Below, in pieces: positions 19,485 to 28,106 of a stretch of DNA of 29,469 nucleotides. Origin of the DNA: Tritrichomonas foetus (lineage: Eukaryota > Parabasalia > Tritrichomonadida > Tritrichomonadidae); the NCBI GenBank assembly GCA_001839685.1, contig MLAK01001154.1:1-29469 (forward strand). Reading direction: 5' to 3'. The position numbers were made by a program, and so were the translations under genes. The stretch's first letter is position 1; each line of letters begins with the position of its first letter. The notes under the pieces are model-generated. The model did not search any database and was not told the DNA's origin. It saw only the letters and a list, made by a program, of their open reading frames with translations.

Positions 19485-20197
19485 TGTTTTGCCGATATCA
19501 TAGACAATATTATACCTGAAGCAGAAAAGAATCCGCACCATCAGTTATTCATTAAAACCTTATCGAATGAAAAAGGTTACGAAAAAAGACGCCTTTACGA
19601 CCTTTTCAATGTACTTAGTGTTTATGACCTTTGTGAAAAGTCATACTCAAATGTTTACGTCTGGAAAGGAATCGGGCAAATGAAAAATGCGTTGATTCGA
19701 ATTGCCAAAGAAGTCGAATGTGAGGCACTCGAGGGAAATTACGATATTATATTAAAATTACCCGATCCGGCTTCACTTGTGTTGATCGCCAAAAGATTCA
19801 TATCCATATTTCTATTTTTGGGTGAATCTAGCTTACAGATTCATGACATGGCTACAGTCATGGCACCATCAACAGTATCGCCTAAAAAGATATTACGAAG
19901 ACTCTACTTAGTAGCTCATATTCTAGAGCATCTCAACACAATTAAACGTACTCCTATCATCGGGAAATATGAGTTGACATTTGATGTGAAAAAAGTCACT
20001 GAAATTGCACTGAATGAAATGAGGGATTGAATAGACTTGAGGATATGTGCATCCATAAGGTTTATGAACAACGTGCCCAAATATTCAGATTTATGATCGA
20101 AGCACGCAATCGATCTATGATGAATGTATGTGAACCAGTTGATGAAATTAGCCAGATTGATCTTAATGATGCCATTAATGTTCTTTCTGTTTCTTGA
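19485..20197 (+). pseudogene. Decayed atypical E2F (two DNA-binding domains)
   Basis: The open frame runs from a stop at about 19473 to TGA at 20028-20030, with no ATG until 19680. Coding likeness starts at 19485. The first winged helix (to about 19672) begins at FADII and carries RRLYDLFNVL and VYVWKG, the recognition-helix and wing motifs of E2F/DP factors. A second winged helix follows (about 19770-19990), from SLVLIAKRF to RRLYLVAHILEHLNTI. Two tandem DNA-binding domains are the mark of atypical E2Fs (E2F7/8, plant DEL), which repress cell-cycle genes without DP. In the second domain RRLYD is RRLYL and NVL is HIL. After the TGA the coding pattern continues in another frame (R.LEDMCIHKVYEQ through a Q/N/D-rich end) to TGA at 20195-20197, showing a single-base shift near 20020-20035. 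The amino end, including helix 1 of the first domain, is missing. Codons are richer in CG than in the neighbours. A 5' exon behind an intron is possible, but I see no canonical trichomonad 3' splice motif. Confidence 0.7.
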
Positions 20198-20430
20198 AAT
20201 ATGTTATTAGGTTATTTTTTTCTTAAATTATGAGGTTTTATGTAATTTTTATTCCACTCTTTTATTTTCTTGGAATATGTGATGTGATTATTACCAATAT
20301 TATGTTGTGAAATTAAAGAAATTGAATTATTTCATTCACTTATTCTAGCAATATTTGTAAACTATTTAGAAATATTTATCATTGAAATCTCAATTTCAAA
20401 ATAGAATCTTTACGACTAATAGTAATCAAT

Positions 20431-20628
20431 ATGAAGAAAGTAAAGTATATGAATCAAACAAACAATATTTATCAATCCAAACGTTCATCAAATCGATTTC
20501 AATATCGGTTCAAGAATCAAAAAATATCTAAAAATATTACGCATTATTTGGTTAATGACCCACTCGGCAATTATATAAACCAAATGCTAATAACTATAGA
20601 TTGTGCGGAAGTGGAAGATCTTGATTGA
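20431..20628 (+). CDS. Small ORF, single Puf-like repeat signature, doubtful
   Basis: This is a 65-codon ATG ORF. The first half is basic (Lys/Arg/Asn/Gln). The second half reads H-Y-L-V-N-D-P-L-G-N-Y-I-N-Q, which resembles one Pumilio repeat core (D..GNY..Q, the N/Y/Q triad that reads uracil), then an acidic end. One repeat alone would not make a Puf protein, so this may be a fragment or chance. It lies between the E2F relic and the 3' end of the kinase on the other strand. Confidence 0.3.
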   Translation: MKKVKYMNQTNNIYQSKRSSNRFQYRFKNQKISKNITHYLVNDPLGNYINQMLITIDCAEVEDLD

Positions 20629-20648
20629 TACTTAAAGTGTTGAATCCT

Positions 20649-21947
20649 TTAAATGTCCAGTGGCGAGCGGAATTTTGTAGTAGGTTTCGAAGAGCGTCTA
20701 GCTGTGAGTGGTTTTGGGTTACATACCATTGGTACATTTCCCATAATGATCACCTGCTTCTCTTTCACTTTAAAGCGACTTCCTTCCACTTTTGGTTTTA
20801 AGCCTGTATTATTTTTGCACGGCTGCTTTGCCAGCTGGCGCACGTGAGTTGGACATCTTTGTTGTGTTCTCTGAGAAAAACTTCTTTGAGCTTCAATAAG
20901 CCTCCTTTCTGTCCCATAATTATTATTATTGATATCACTTTCTTGATGTTTTGACATCACTAATTTCTCATATTGACAAAACTTATTGAGAATTCTGTAC
21001 ATAGCAGTTTGAGATGAAAATTCCTGTGCCAAAAGTTGCTGACTGAGCGAATTATTATCTACGCCTAATTCAACCAAATTTTTAATGATATCTCCATCAA
21101 TATCCTTATTAAAACCATCTATAATTTCTTCCATGATGTTGAATTTATTTGCTGAAAACCAAGGGTGTTCTTTAAATTTGGTTATAGTAATTCTTTCTGC
21201 TGGATTTTTGGTCAGCATTTTTTCAAGAAGGAGAGTGCACTGCGGTGAGAGATATGATGGATATTTTGGTTCGACATTTAAAATCTTGTAAAAAACATTA
21301 TTTACATTATCATCAGCAAATGGAAGCTCTCCCACCATAAGGAAATATAAAACAACCCCTAGACTCCAAATATCTGCTTCTTTTGAATAAGGCTTATTAT
21401 TTATTATCTCGGGTGCCATATATGCTGGTGATCCGCATGCAGTATTAAAATTCGGTCGTGATTTTGTAAAGGTGTTTGAGAGACCAAAATCAATTATTTT
21501 AACATTATTGCATTTATCTAGCATAATGTTTTCAACTTTTAAATCGCGATGAACTACCATAATTTTATTATGCAAATATTCGATTGATAAAATTAACTGA
21601 TTGAAATAAAAGCGAGCTTGCGATTCACTTAATGGCCCAACTTTATCCAAAAAGTCGTTTAAATTTCCATTTGAAGCAAATTCGATAACAACGAAATAAT
21701 TATCTTCATCTTCACAAACTTCGAACAACTCGGCTAGAAATGGATGACGAATTAATTTTAATATCGCTAATTCTCTTTGAAAAAGTGTAACGCCAATTCG
21801 ATTTTCGATATCTTTTTTTTCGATAATTTTGATGGCAACATCTTTGTGTAAAATGACGTGTTCAGCACGCCATACTGAAGCAAAGGATCCTTCGCCAAGC
21901 TTCTCTTTTATTAAGTAATTGCCAATCCGTCGATGGAGATGAAACAT
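20649..21947 (-). CDS. CAMKL (SNF1/AMPK-MARK type) Ser/Thr kinase
   Basis: This 432-residue kinase is complete. It has the glycine loop GEGSFASV at 18-25, K40 in VAIKII, helix-C E59, HRDLKVEN at 133-140, DFG at 153-155, activation-loop Thr169 within NTACGSPAY (the LKB1-type site), APE at 178-180, D192 in DIWSLG and a C-lobe Arg near 252. After the kinase domain, residues 282-323 form a UBA-like three-helix segment (DIIKNLVELGVD...AMYRIL), as in AMPK-related kinases, where it controls activity. The tail from 340 is basic and disordered. Family role: energy or polarity signalling by phosphorylation of Ser/Thr targets. It starts at an ATG with GCCATCA directly upstream and ends in TAA. Confidence 0.95.
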   Translation of the reverse strand: MFHLHRRIGNYLIKEKLGEGSFASVWRAEHVILHKDVAIKIIEKKDIENRIGVTLFQRELAILKLIRHPFLAELFEVCEDEDNYFVVIEFASNGNLNDFLDKVGPLSESQARFYFNQLILSIEYLHNKIMVVHRDLKVENIMLDKCNNVKIIDFGLSNTFTKSRPNFNTACGSPAYMAPEIINNKPYSKEADIWSLGVVLYFLMVGELPFADDNVNNVFYKILNVEPKYPSYLSPQCTLLLEKMLTKNPAERITITKFKEHPWFSANKFNIMEEIIDGFNKDIDGDIIKNLVELGVDNNSLSQQLLAQEFSSQTAMYRILNKFCQYEKLVMSKHQESDINNNNYGTERRLIEAQRSFSQRTQQRCPTHVRQLAKQPCKNNTGLKPKVEGSRFKVKEKQVIIMGNVPMVCNPKPLTARRSSKPTTKFRSPLDI

Positions 21948-21948
21948 T

Positions 21949-21953
21949 GATGG
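21949..21953 (-). promoter_or_regulatory. Initiator-like CCATC
   Basis: On the minus strand GCCATCA sits directly against the ATG, with the A of CCATC only 4 nt upstream of the start. It is a weak match to TCA-pyrimidine-(A/T) and would imply a very short leader. Confidence 0.25.
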
Positions 21954-22936
21954 CGTAAAAATTCTGAAGTATTTTTAATATTTCTTTTCCCACAGAATTT
22001 TCTAAATCCCAAAAATAATAATAACCGACATTCTTTACAGAAATGAAGATGCTTCAATTTTTTTGGCTAACTTTTTCACAATGATATAGAATTATTTCTA
22101 TTTAATTTTGTTATGATTCTTTTTTCTACTTTTTGAAAAGTTGTTTTTCAGAATACTAAGAATTATTGATAGGAATTTTCTATATATTTTTCAGAAAAAT
22201 ATCTGTTTTCTATAAAAAATAACATTTAGCTCAACATACTATTATATTATCAAATAATCATATCTAATTTTATCATATTGCAATTATCGCTGATTTGCAC
22301 TTTGAGTATATTCAATATTTTCAATCCATACAATGCTTAAAATTGAAAAAAGCGATTTTTACCATTTTTTCTCATTATATACACCAATAATCTTATTATA
22401 TCTTCATTATCATAAATATGTTATTAGAATATCTTATTTACATGATTCTCTCATGACTGATTATCCTGAATCAGAGTTTCGCGTATAATAAAGGATTCAT
22501 TAATATTTCAATTTCCTTTGAAAATATAAATTTTTCTTAAAAAAGGTTTCTGTGTTAGCGAACTTTTTCTAATATATTTTCAAAGAAGTCTCAATTTATC
22601 AATCATTCAACGGGAAACTTTGATTCAGATAACTGAAATGAGAAATTTCACAAGTAGAGAATAATTTTCTGAAAAAGAAGATAACGAAGCAATTGACAAT
22701 ATATATGGTCGAAGCATCTCCTAAAACTTTGCGATTTATTCTCCTGTTATTTGGATATTTTTCTTTGAATCTTACTCGAACACTGATAGCTGATCACTTT
22801 TCACAATCAAGGTTTCCTAATTCTATCAATCGATGAATTTTTCCATCAATGAATTCAACAATGGCCAAATATCTTCATAAAATATAAATTGGGATTATTT
22901 TCTGAGTTTAGGAAAAAAAATAAGATATGATGAAGC

Positions 22937-22959
22937 GATGATATGAAATACATATCATC
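22937..22959. repeat. Perfect 9-bp hairpin
   Basis: GATGATATG (22937-22945) and CATATCATC (22951-22959) are exact reverse complements around the loop AAATA. It is followed within 30 bp by a second hairpin and lies about 75 bp before the degenerate gene. Confidence 0.65.
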
Positions 22960-22987
22960 ATAATGAATGAAGGACTGATAAATTGTA

Positions 22988-23011
22988 TTATCTCTAAAAA
23001 TAGAGAGATAA
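22988..23011. repeat. 8-bp hairpin
   Basis: TTATCTCT (22988-22995) pairs exactly with AGAGATAA (23004-23011) around an 8-nt A-rich loop. Confidence 0.55.
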
Positions 23012-23033
23012 AATCGGTTTGATGAAATAAAAA

Positions 23034-23708
23034 ATGTTTATTATTTGTCTCAAAAAGTTTCATTGGCAAATATTTCATTGTATCAATAATGTTTTTATCT
23101 TAAGAGGGAAAACATATCTCACACCATTGAAATTTGGTTATTTATCCGAGGTAAAAGACAAAATCTATTTTGAGTTAATAATAGAGCAAAAATATTATGT
23201 CCAATCAAACATTTCAGACGAAGTTTTGACAGCTTTCTTAGATTATTGTGTATATGAAAAGATTCCAAATATTGAACAGAATAACATCAATGAATTCGCA
23301 ATGATTAGTGAAGAATTTTTAATCATGAATGATATTTCAATCGATCAAATATTGATCATATAACACCTAATGGAAATGAGGATATTCCAGATTTCAGAAA
23401 AGAAAGATTTATTACAAGAAATTTAGATGATTACATTAGATATAATTCTCGAGATTTGGAAAAGTTGTCTCTTCAAACTTTATATTTGTTCATCCAGAAA
23501 AACAGATGATCGATCATGAAGCTGATTAGTATTTTATAAATTCACTAACAAAAGATACTCGAGCAAAAGAAAATTGCTTGATTCTTTTGACATCTATTGG
23601 TAACAAACATCCAAAAAGTCATATTTGGAATGTTAAAAATATATGGATGAGAGATATGGATTTCTTCCAAAATTTAGCCAATTTTTCTTTGATGATCTGA
23701 ATGAATTA
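23034..23708 (+). pseudogene. 5' part of degenerate trichomonad ankyrin/coiled-coil family gene
   Basis: An ATG ORF of 109 codons (23034-23363) resembles the N-terminal domain common to large families of trichomonad ankyrin or coiled-coil proteins: YVQSNISDEVLTAFLDY, then an IPNI..NNINEF segment and EEFLIMNDI. After its TAA the likeness continues in a second frame (23369-23509: DIPDFRKERF...DLEKLSLQTLYLF) and then in a third (from 23515: HEAD, stop, FINSLTKDTRAKENCLILLTSI). At least two frameshifts and two stops have thus accumulated. The gene then runs into the mariner element. The family assignment rests on remembered sequence style, not a search. The role of intact members is unknown. Confidence 0.55.
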
Positions 23709-23710
23709 TA
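23709..23710. repeat. TA target-site duplication, left copy
   Basis: TA immediately precedes the left mariner terminus. The matching TA at 24996-24997 follows the right terminus, as expected for mariner integration. Confidence 0.85.
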
Positions 23711-24995
23711 GGGTGTCCGGTAATGTGATGTCACTAAGTATAATAAAGTCATTTCTAATAAGTCATTTTTTATTGATAAGTATTTCAAAATATGTAGTCT
23801 CCATTGGCATCAATAACTTTTTTCAGTCTATTTTGCCATTCTGCAAAAACTGAAAACAAAGTTTCCGATGGAATTTCATTGAAAATTTGGACTATTGTTT
23901 GAATCAAATGGCTTGGTGATTCAAAAACAATTCCTTTAACTTTTTCTTTAATAGTTCCAAATAAAAAAAAGTCGCTAGGCGCCAAATCAGGTGAATATGC
24001 CGGATGTGGAACTGATTCTAGTGAGTTTTCATTTATATATTTTTTGACAATTTTTGCCACATGAGGCTTTGCATTGTCATAATGAACAAATAATTTTTTA
24101 TAATTATTCGAGTTTTTAAACTCAACAATTTTTGACATAATGGCTGTAATATAATATGCAGCATTAAACTTTTCATTTGGCGGCAAAACATCAATATGAA
24201 TTATCCCATGAGGGTTCCAAAATACAGTCACCATAAATTTAGTGATCTGAAACCCTGGATTTTGAATAGTTGGGATTACTGAGTTTTCAGGAATCCATTG
24301 TGTATTGAAATCAGTCTTGGAATAAAACCAAGACTCATCTCCTGTTATTAAAAAGGTGAAATTAGTTTTTTGTTCTGCATTCAAAATTTTAAGAAGTTTT
24401 TTTGCCAATAAAACTCTATTGGCCTTTTGATTTTCTGTTAGAATATGTGGCACCCATCGAAGATGCACATGTTTATACATTAATTTTGATGTTAAACGAT
24501 CATAAATTGTCGATTTTGGTTCACCTAAAACATTAGCAATATATCGACACGATGAATGTGGAAATTCGGTTAAAACATCTAAAATTTTCCAGTCAAGAAT
24601 ATCATAACTTTGGCACTTTTTCTCTTTTTTCACAGGCTGTGTGTTTTGACTTCTGTTCAGTTCTGCCATGACTCGGTAGATTTGTCTTTGAGACAAACAT
24701 TTTTCTTTCAAGACACTCTTCATTTCTTCATATATTTCTTTGCCCCTTTTTCCTTCAAGCTGCAGAAAAGTTATGATTGAATGTTGATCAATCATTTTTT
24801 AATAAACGTGCATCGTGTACGTTTATAAATTATTCTTTTTTTTATGAAAAAGATTCTTTATCTCTATTTTCAGTCAAGAGAAAAAAAAATTGTTTTCAAA
24901 ATTTTTATGTTAACATTGCATAGTTTATTATTTATAAATATAATGTATTGATTTCACTTCTAATGTGGGTAGTGACATCACGCCTCCGGACACCC
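23711..24995 (-). mobile_element. Complete mariner element (Tvmar-like), 1285 bp
   Basis: The element is bounded by 26-bp terminal inverted repeats (23711-23736 and 24970-24995) that begin GGGTGTCCGG and end GTGATGTCACTA. They differ only in a central four-base block (TAAT against AGGC), so 22 of 26 positions match. TA duplications flank it. It carries one intact transposase gene on the minus strand and nothing else. Mariner elements of this kind are known in Trichomonas vaginalis. The intact ORF and ends suggest recent insertion. Confidence 0.93.
23785..24795 (-). CDS. Mariner transposase (D,D34D)
   Basis: This 336-residue transposase cuts and joins mariner ends at TA sites in the nucleus. 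The N-terminal paired helix-turn-helix DNA-binding region spans about 1-110. The linker motif WVPHILT is at 114-120. The catalytic residues are D153 (in ITGDESWF), D240 (in HYDNAKPH) and D275 (in PDLAPSDFFLFG). Thirty-four residues lie between the second and third Asp, the diagnostic spacing of true mariners. There are no stops or frameshifts and the length is that of functional mariner transposases, so it may be active. It starts at the ATG at 24795 and ends in TGA. Confidence 0.96.
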   Translation of the reverse strand: MIDQHSIITFLQLEGKRGKEIYEEMKSVLKEKCLSQRQIYRVMAELNRSQNTQPVKKEKKCQSYDILDWKILDVLTEFPHSSCRYIANVLGEPKSTIYDRLTSKLMYKHVHLRWVPHILTENQKANRVLLAKKLLKILNAEQKTNFTFLITGDESWFYSKTDFNTQWIPENSVIPTIQNPGFQITKFMVTVFWNPHGIIHIDVLPPNEKFNAAYYITAIMSKIVEFKNSNNYKKLFVHYDNAKPHVAKIVKKYINENSLESVPHPAYSPDLAPSDFFLFGTIKEKVKGIVFESPSHLIQTIVQIFNEIPSETLFSVFAEWQNRLKKVIDANGDYIF

Positions 24996-24997
24996 TA

Positions 24998-25329
24998 TAA
25001 TTCAGAAATGTGATGAAAAGATTGATAATATAAATAAAAAATTAAATGAACTGGATTTGCTTCTAGAAACAAGTATTAATATTATTAAGAACCTTCAAAT
25101 AGTACAAAATCAAATTCTAGATAATGTTAAAACTAATAACTCTATTATTGAAAACAACAAAATATTAATTGAAAAACTTCAAACTTCACAACAACTAATC
25201 CAAAATGATTTAAAAACTAATAATAATAATGATGAATCACAAACACTTAAAATTCAAAATATTGAAACTACAATCAGGAATCATAATGAAGATAACTTCA
25301 TTCAAAATCTTAATATTGGAAAAATATCA
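24998..25329 (+). pseudogene. 3' part of degenerate gene: coiled-coil region
   Basis: Right of the mariner an open frame, in phase with AAATGTGATGAA near 25006, runs about 105 codons without an ATG start. It encodes a strong coiled coil rich in Asn, Ile, Leu, Lys and Gln (heptads such as IDNINKKLNELD and IIENNKILIEKLQ). It likely continues the gene interrupted at 23709, as intact family members have a coiled coil after the N-terminal domain. Its stop TAG (25330-25332) is the first three bases of the hAT-like terminus, so a second transposon truncates it. Confidence 0.5.
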
Positions 25330-25754
25330 TAGGGTTCGCGCCTATGCCCAAAATGATTTTGAAAATCGAAAATCATGGGCACAAGGATTTATAGGTAAAT
25401 TAGCTTTTTATATCACATGTTTTTTTTTATTCATTAAGAAAATATATGAGATGAAANATCCTTTGTTTAATGCANAAGAAATGGTTTGTGCATAAAAAGT
25501 GTGTTTGATGCACTTTGAATACGTAATCGTGCTTTCATAGTTGGACACTTATATCTTGTTCCATGAATTCCAGCGATGTGTCTTTGTCTTGATAAAGTTC
25601 TTTCACAATTTGATTCGCTGTTCCCAATAGACGTGATCCGTTTTGCAAGGTTTGCAAACTGTTCCCATTTACTGTATCTCATAGCATTGTTCCACATTTC
25701 CGTTACAGAAGTGAATTCCATTGAATATTTGAAGGGGATATCATCATCTGACAA
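25330..25754 (-). mobile_element. hAT-type transposon remnant, 3' end
   Basis: TAGGGTTCGCGCCTATGCCC at 25330-25349 looks like a hAT terminal inverted repeat (hAT ends start T/CAGGG). An imperfect subterminal hairpin lies at 25345-25381 (TGCCCA...TGGGCA). The minus-strand ORF inside encodes the end of a hAT transposase that reads toward this terminus. I found no matching second terminus in the window, so the far end near 25754-25790 is a truncation or beyond recognition. Confidence 0.55.
25467..25754 (-). pseudogene. hAT transposase C-terminal dimerisation domain fragment
   Basis: About 95 residues are open on the minus strand, with no ATG at the start (the first codon is TTG and a stop lies some 15 codons further upstream). 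The core W.NAMRYSKWEQFANLAKRI then SIGNSESNCERTLSRQRHI matches the pattern of the hAT C-terminal dimerisation domain (W, F..LA..I, S.S..ER.FS). It ends with TAA at 25467. One ambiguous base (25475) falls in the ORF and another (25457) just past it. The catalytic RNase H-like part is absent, so it cannot transpose by itself. Confidence 0.6.
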
Positions 25755-26658
25755 ATAAATCCATTTTGTTCATCGATGATGCTACGAGGGATTTCATCTT
25801 ACACCAAAAAGCTCCTAAAAATGAAATGACTAATGATTATATCAAATAATATTTATGTGTCACATGTGATATAACAAAAATGGGTATTTTTGGGAATATT
25901 AGAGAAAAAGCTGACGATTCGTCAGTGATGAATACCAAAACCCATATTTTTTGGCTTCATTATCAAGTCGTGATATTTATAATTTACTTCTGCCCAATAA
26001 GAGAATATTTCATCACAAAGTGATGATATTTGATAAATCATTAAATTAAAATTGAATATTAATTTATATTTTAATTATGCAAACTTCTTGATAATTGGAT
26101 AATTTGTCGAGAAAGTTTTCTTTCATTAGCAATATATTTGAAAATACATTTAATAATGAATATATGGATGTGTAAAAAAGTCCATAATGTAACGTTATTT
26201 TATCACACACAAGATTGCCTCATTCAATTTTTTCTATGAATTTCTCTAAAGAAGCGAAATATTATGAAAAATGAAATCTCGTAAAACAGAACCTATGCAT
26301 CAAAATACATACCATAAATTTCATCAAAATAAAAAGGTTGATATACCTTTGAAATCATTTGATTTGATTTATTACATTTTACACAACTCCAATAATAATA
26401 AATTGTTTTTGGTAGTTATTTGATTTTGGATAGACTAGTATTTTCTATAGTTACTCACATCATTTTTTGATACTTTTATTTTCATGATTATTATATAATC
26501 AGTTCAGAAAACTTCGTGAAAGTCGTAGCCAATTTATGTATTTTTATGTATATTATCACAAAATTTGAAAACTAGCCAATTTTGATAGTATCTATTGCAC
26601 AATTTCCATATTTATTTCAATTGGTTTCAATTTTAATTCCTTAAAGTATTTTCGACAG
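25755..26658. other. 0.9-kb gene-free, palindrome-rich region
   Basis: No coding sequence is recognised. It contains TCACATGTGA (25860-25869), the inverted repeat at 25876-25952, and CATCAC/GTGATG arms around AAA at 26011-26025. It may include further transposon debris and the promoter of the small gene at 26659. Confidence 0.5.
25876..25952. repeat. Imperfect inverted repeat centred on a 15-bp palindrome
   Basis: CTGACGATTCGTCAG (25911-25925) has perfect 7-bp arms around one T. It lies within outer arms AAAAATGGGTATTTTTGG (from 25876) and the imperfect complement TACCAAAACCCATATTTTTT (25933-25952). The whole could fold as one long hairpin, like a small MITE or a cruciform. Confidence 0.6.
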
Positions 26659-27015
26659 ATGACAGACTTTGTTGAGTTTTTGCGGAATTCTAATGAAGAA
26701 ATGGCAAACATAATCAAAATGCATAAGAGTGAAAGGGAGCTGATGAATGTTCAATATTCAGCTTTGCAACGAAAAGCTCGATTGGTCAGAAATGGAGCTA
26801 AAGCCAATGTTATGATTCCAGGCTACACAGAGAATATGAAGATCAGATCAGTAGGAAGCAACATTATTAATTTGAGTGGATGTGGAAAATTAGCAGATAC
26901 CAGCAATTGCTTGATCAAAAGAAACCCAAAAGGAATTGCTAAATCACGCACATTAAATGAACCTTTTATTATGATTCCAAAAGTCACTTCCTCATTAAGA
27001 ATCAACAAATATTAA
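26659..27015 (+). CDS. Small protein of unknown function
   Basis: An ATG ORF of 118 codons ends in TAA. Residues 1-45 are a predicted amphipathic helix or short coiled coil (FVEFLRNSNEEMANIIKMHKSERELM). The rest is basic with Gly, Asn and Ser and no recognised motif, ending in LRINKY. Local composition is clearly richer in G and C than the flanks and it uses varied codons, which supports a real gene. There is no signal peptide or membrane segment. Function is unknown. Confidence 0.55.
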   Translation: MTDFVEFLRNSNEEMANIIKMHKSERELMNVQYSALQRKARLVRNGAKANVMIPGYTENMKIRSVGSNIINLSGCGKLADTSNCLIKRNPKGIAKSRTLNEPFIMIPKVTSSLRINKY

Positions 27016-28106
27016 TGGGCAGTGTGCATGAAATTGAATAGAGAGTATACGAATTTGTTAATTTGATATTAATATATTTCGATAATGAAACTTTAACTAT
27101 ATTACATGAGTAAAATTGTTTTTAATCCAATTAATATTGCTTTCATCTAAATATTATTGATTAATTGGGGAAAATTTTAATTTTAATACTAGTACATATA
27201 AGACTTCAGTTCATTCAACAAAATTTTCTTCTTAGTTTCTGTGAAAATGACTCTCTTTATATTAAATTACTTTTTCCTAATCCTCTAGCATCATGTTTCA
27301 AATTATACTACTAATTAAGATATGATAATTTATGATTCGCTAAGTTATGAGATATTGCAAACTTTAGAGTTTTATTATCTTATTTATCTCCAAGAATTTG
27401 ATCAATATTTTTCCATCTTTGATTTTTTATCTTCAATTTTATATTATTTCTTTGTCATAAGATATTAACTATTTGACAATTATTTGTAATAGCATGGTTT
27501 ATTACTGCATCACCTGATTAGTAGTCACATTCTCATCTATATTTTAAAGAGAATTAACTCGTGAACCGAATCTATAATTCTTGCTTTGTCTAAAGTTGAA
27601 ATTAAAAGAGCATAAGTAATGCAAAGGATTCATATCACTATAGATGCGTTCTTTTGTATTTTGATAATAAATAATTCAATTGTTTTCAATCATGTGGGCT
27701 TCGATTTTTGCCTGTTATTTGAACTATTAGGTTTATTTATTCAATAAAATTGATAAAATCATGCAATATTTTTTCTGGGATCCATAGAGGAAACTTTTGA
27801 ACAATATCATCATGTACTCAAACTTTATAATCTGAAAGAACCATTTGTGATTTAGTAAACATTTTTTGAAGTGCCGACAACATATTATTCTGTGTTAAGA
27901 ATAGGCAATTTGGTAAATAATGCCACCGATAAAAACGTTACCAAGGAAAATTTTTGTACGGTTAACATTTTCCCAATGTAATAGATTCCAAAACTCAAAA
28001 TTGAAGTACAGAAAAAATCAGAACGATATTTTTATTAAATAGACAAAAAAAAAAAAAATAATATGTGCACGAAATTCTAATTTTACTATAAAATGAAAAC
28101 AAAAAT
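27016..28106. other. 1.1-kb gene-free region
   Basis: AT-rich sequence between the small gene and the 3' end of the minus-strand kinase. It includes a 13-base A-run (28045-28057). No ORF or RNA gene is supported. Confidence 0.5.

Larger units (their letters stand above)
21954..23033. other. 1.1-kb gene-free region
   Basis: Very AT-rich sequence upstream of the CAMKL kinase (minus strand) and of the degenerate gene at 23034. No ORF or RNA gene is supported. Two hairpins sit at its right end. Confidence 0.5.

Noticed and set aside
25229..25495. 88-codon plus-strand ORF across the hAT terminus
   Set aside because: It overlaps the coiled-coil frame, then reads the non-coding end of the transposon; no coherent protein.
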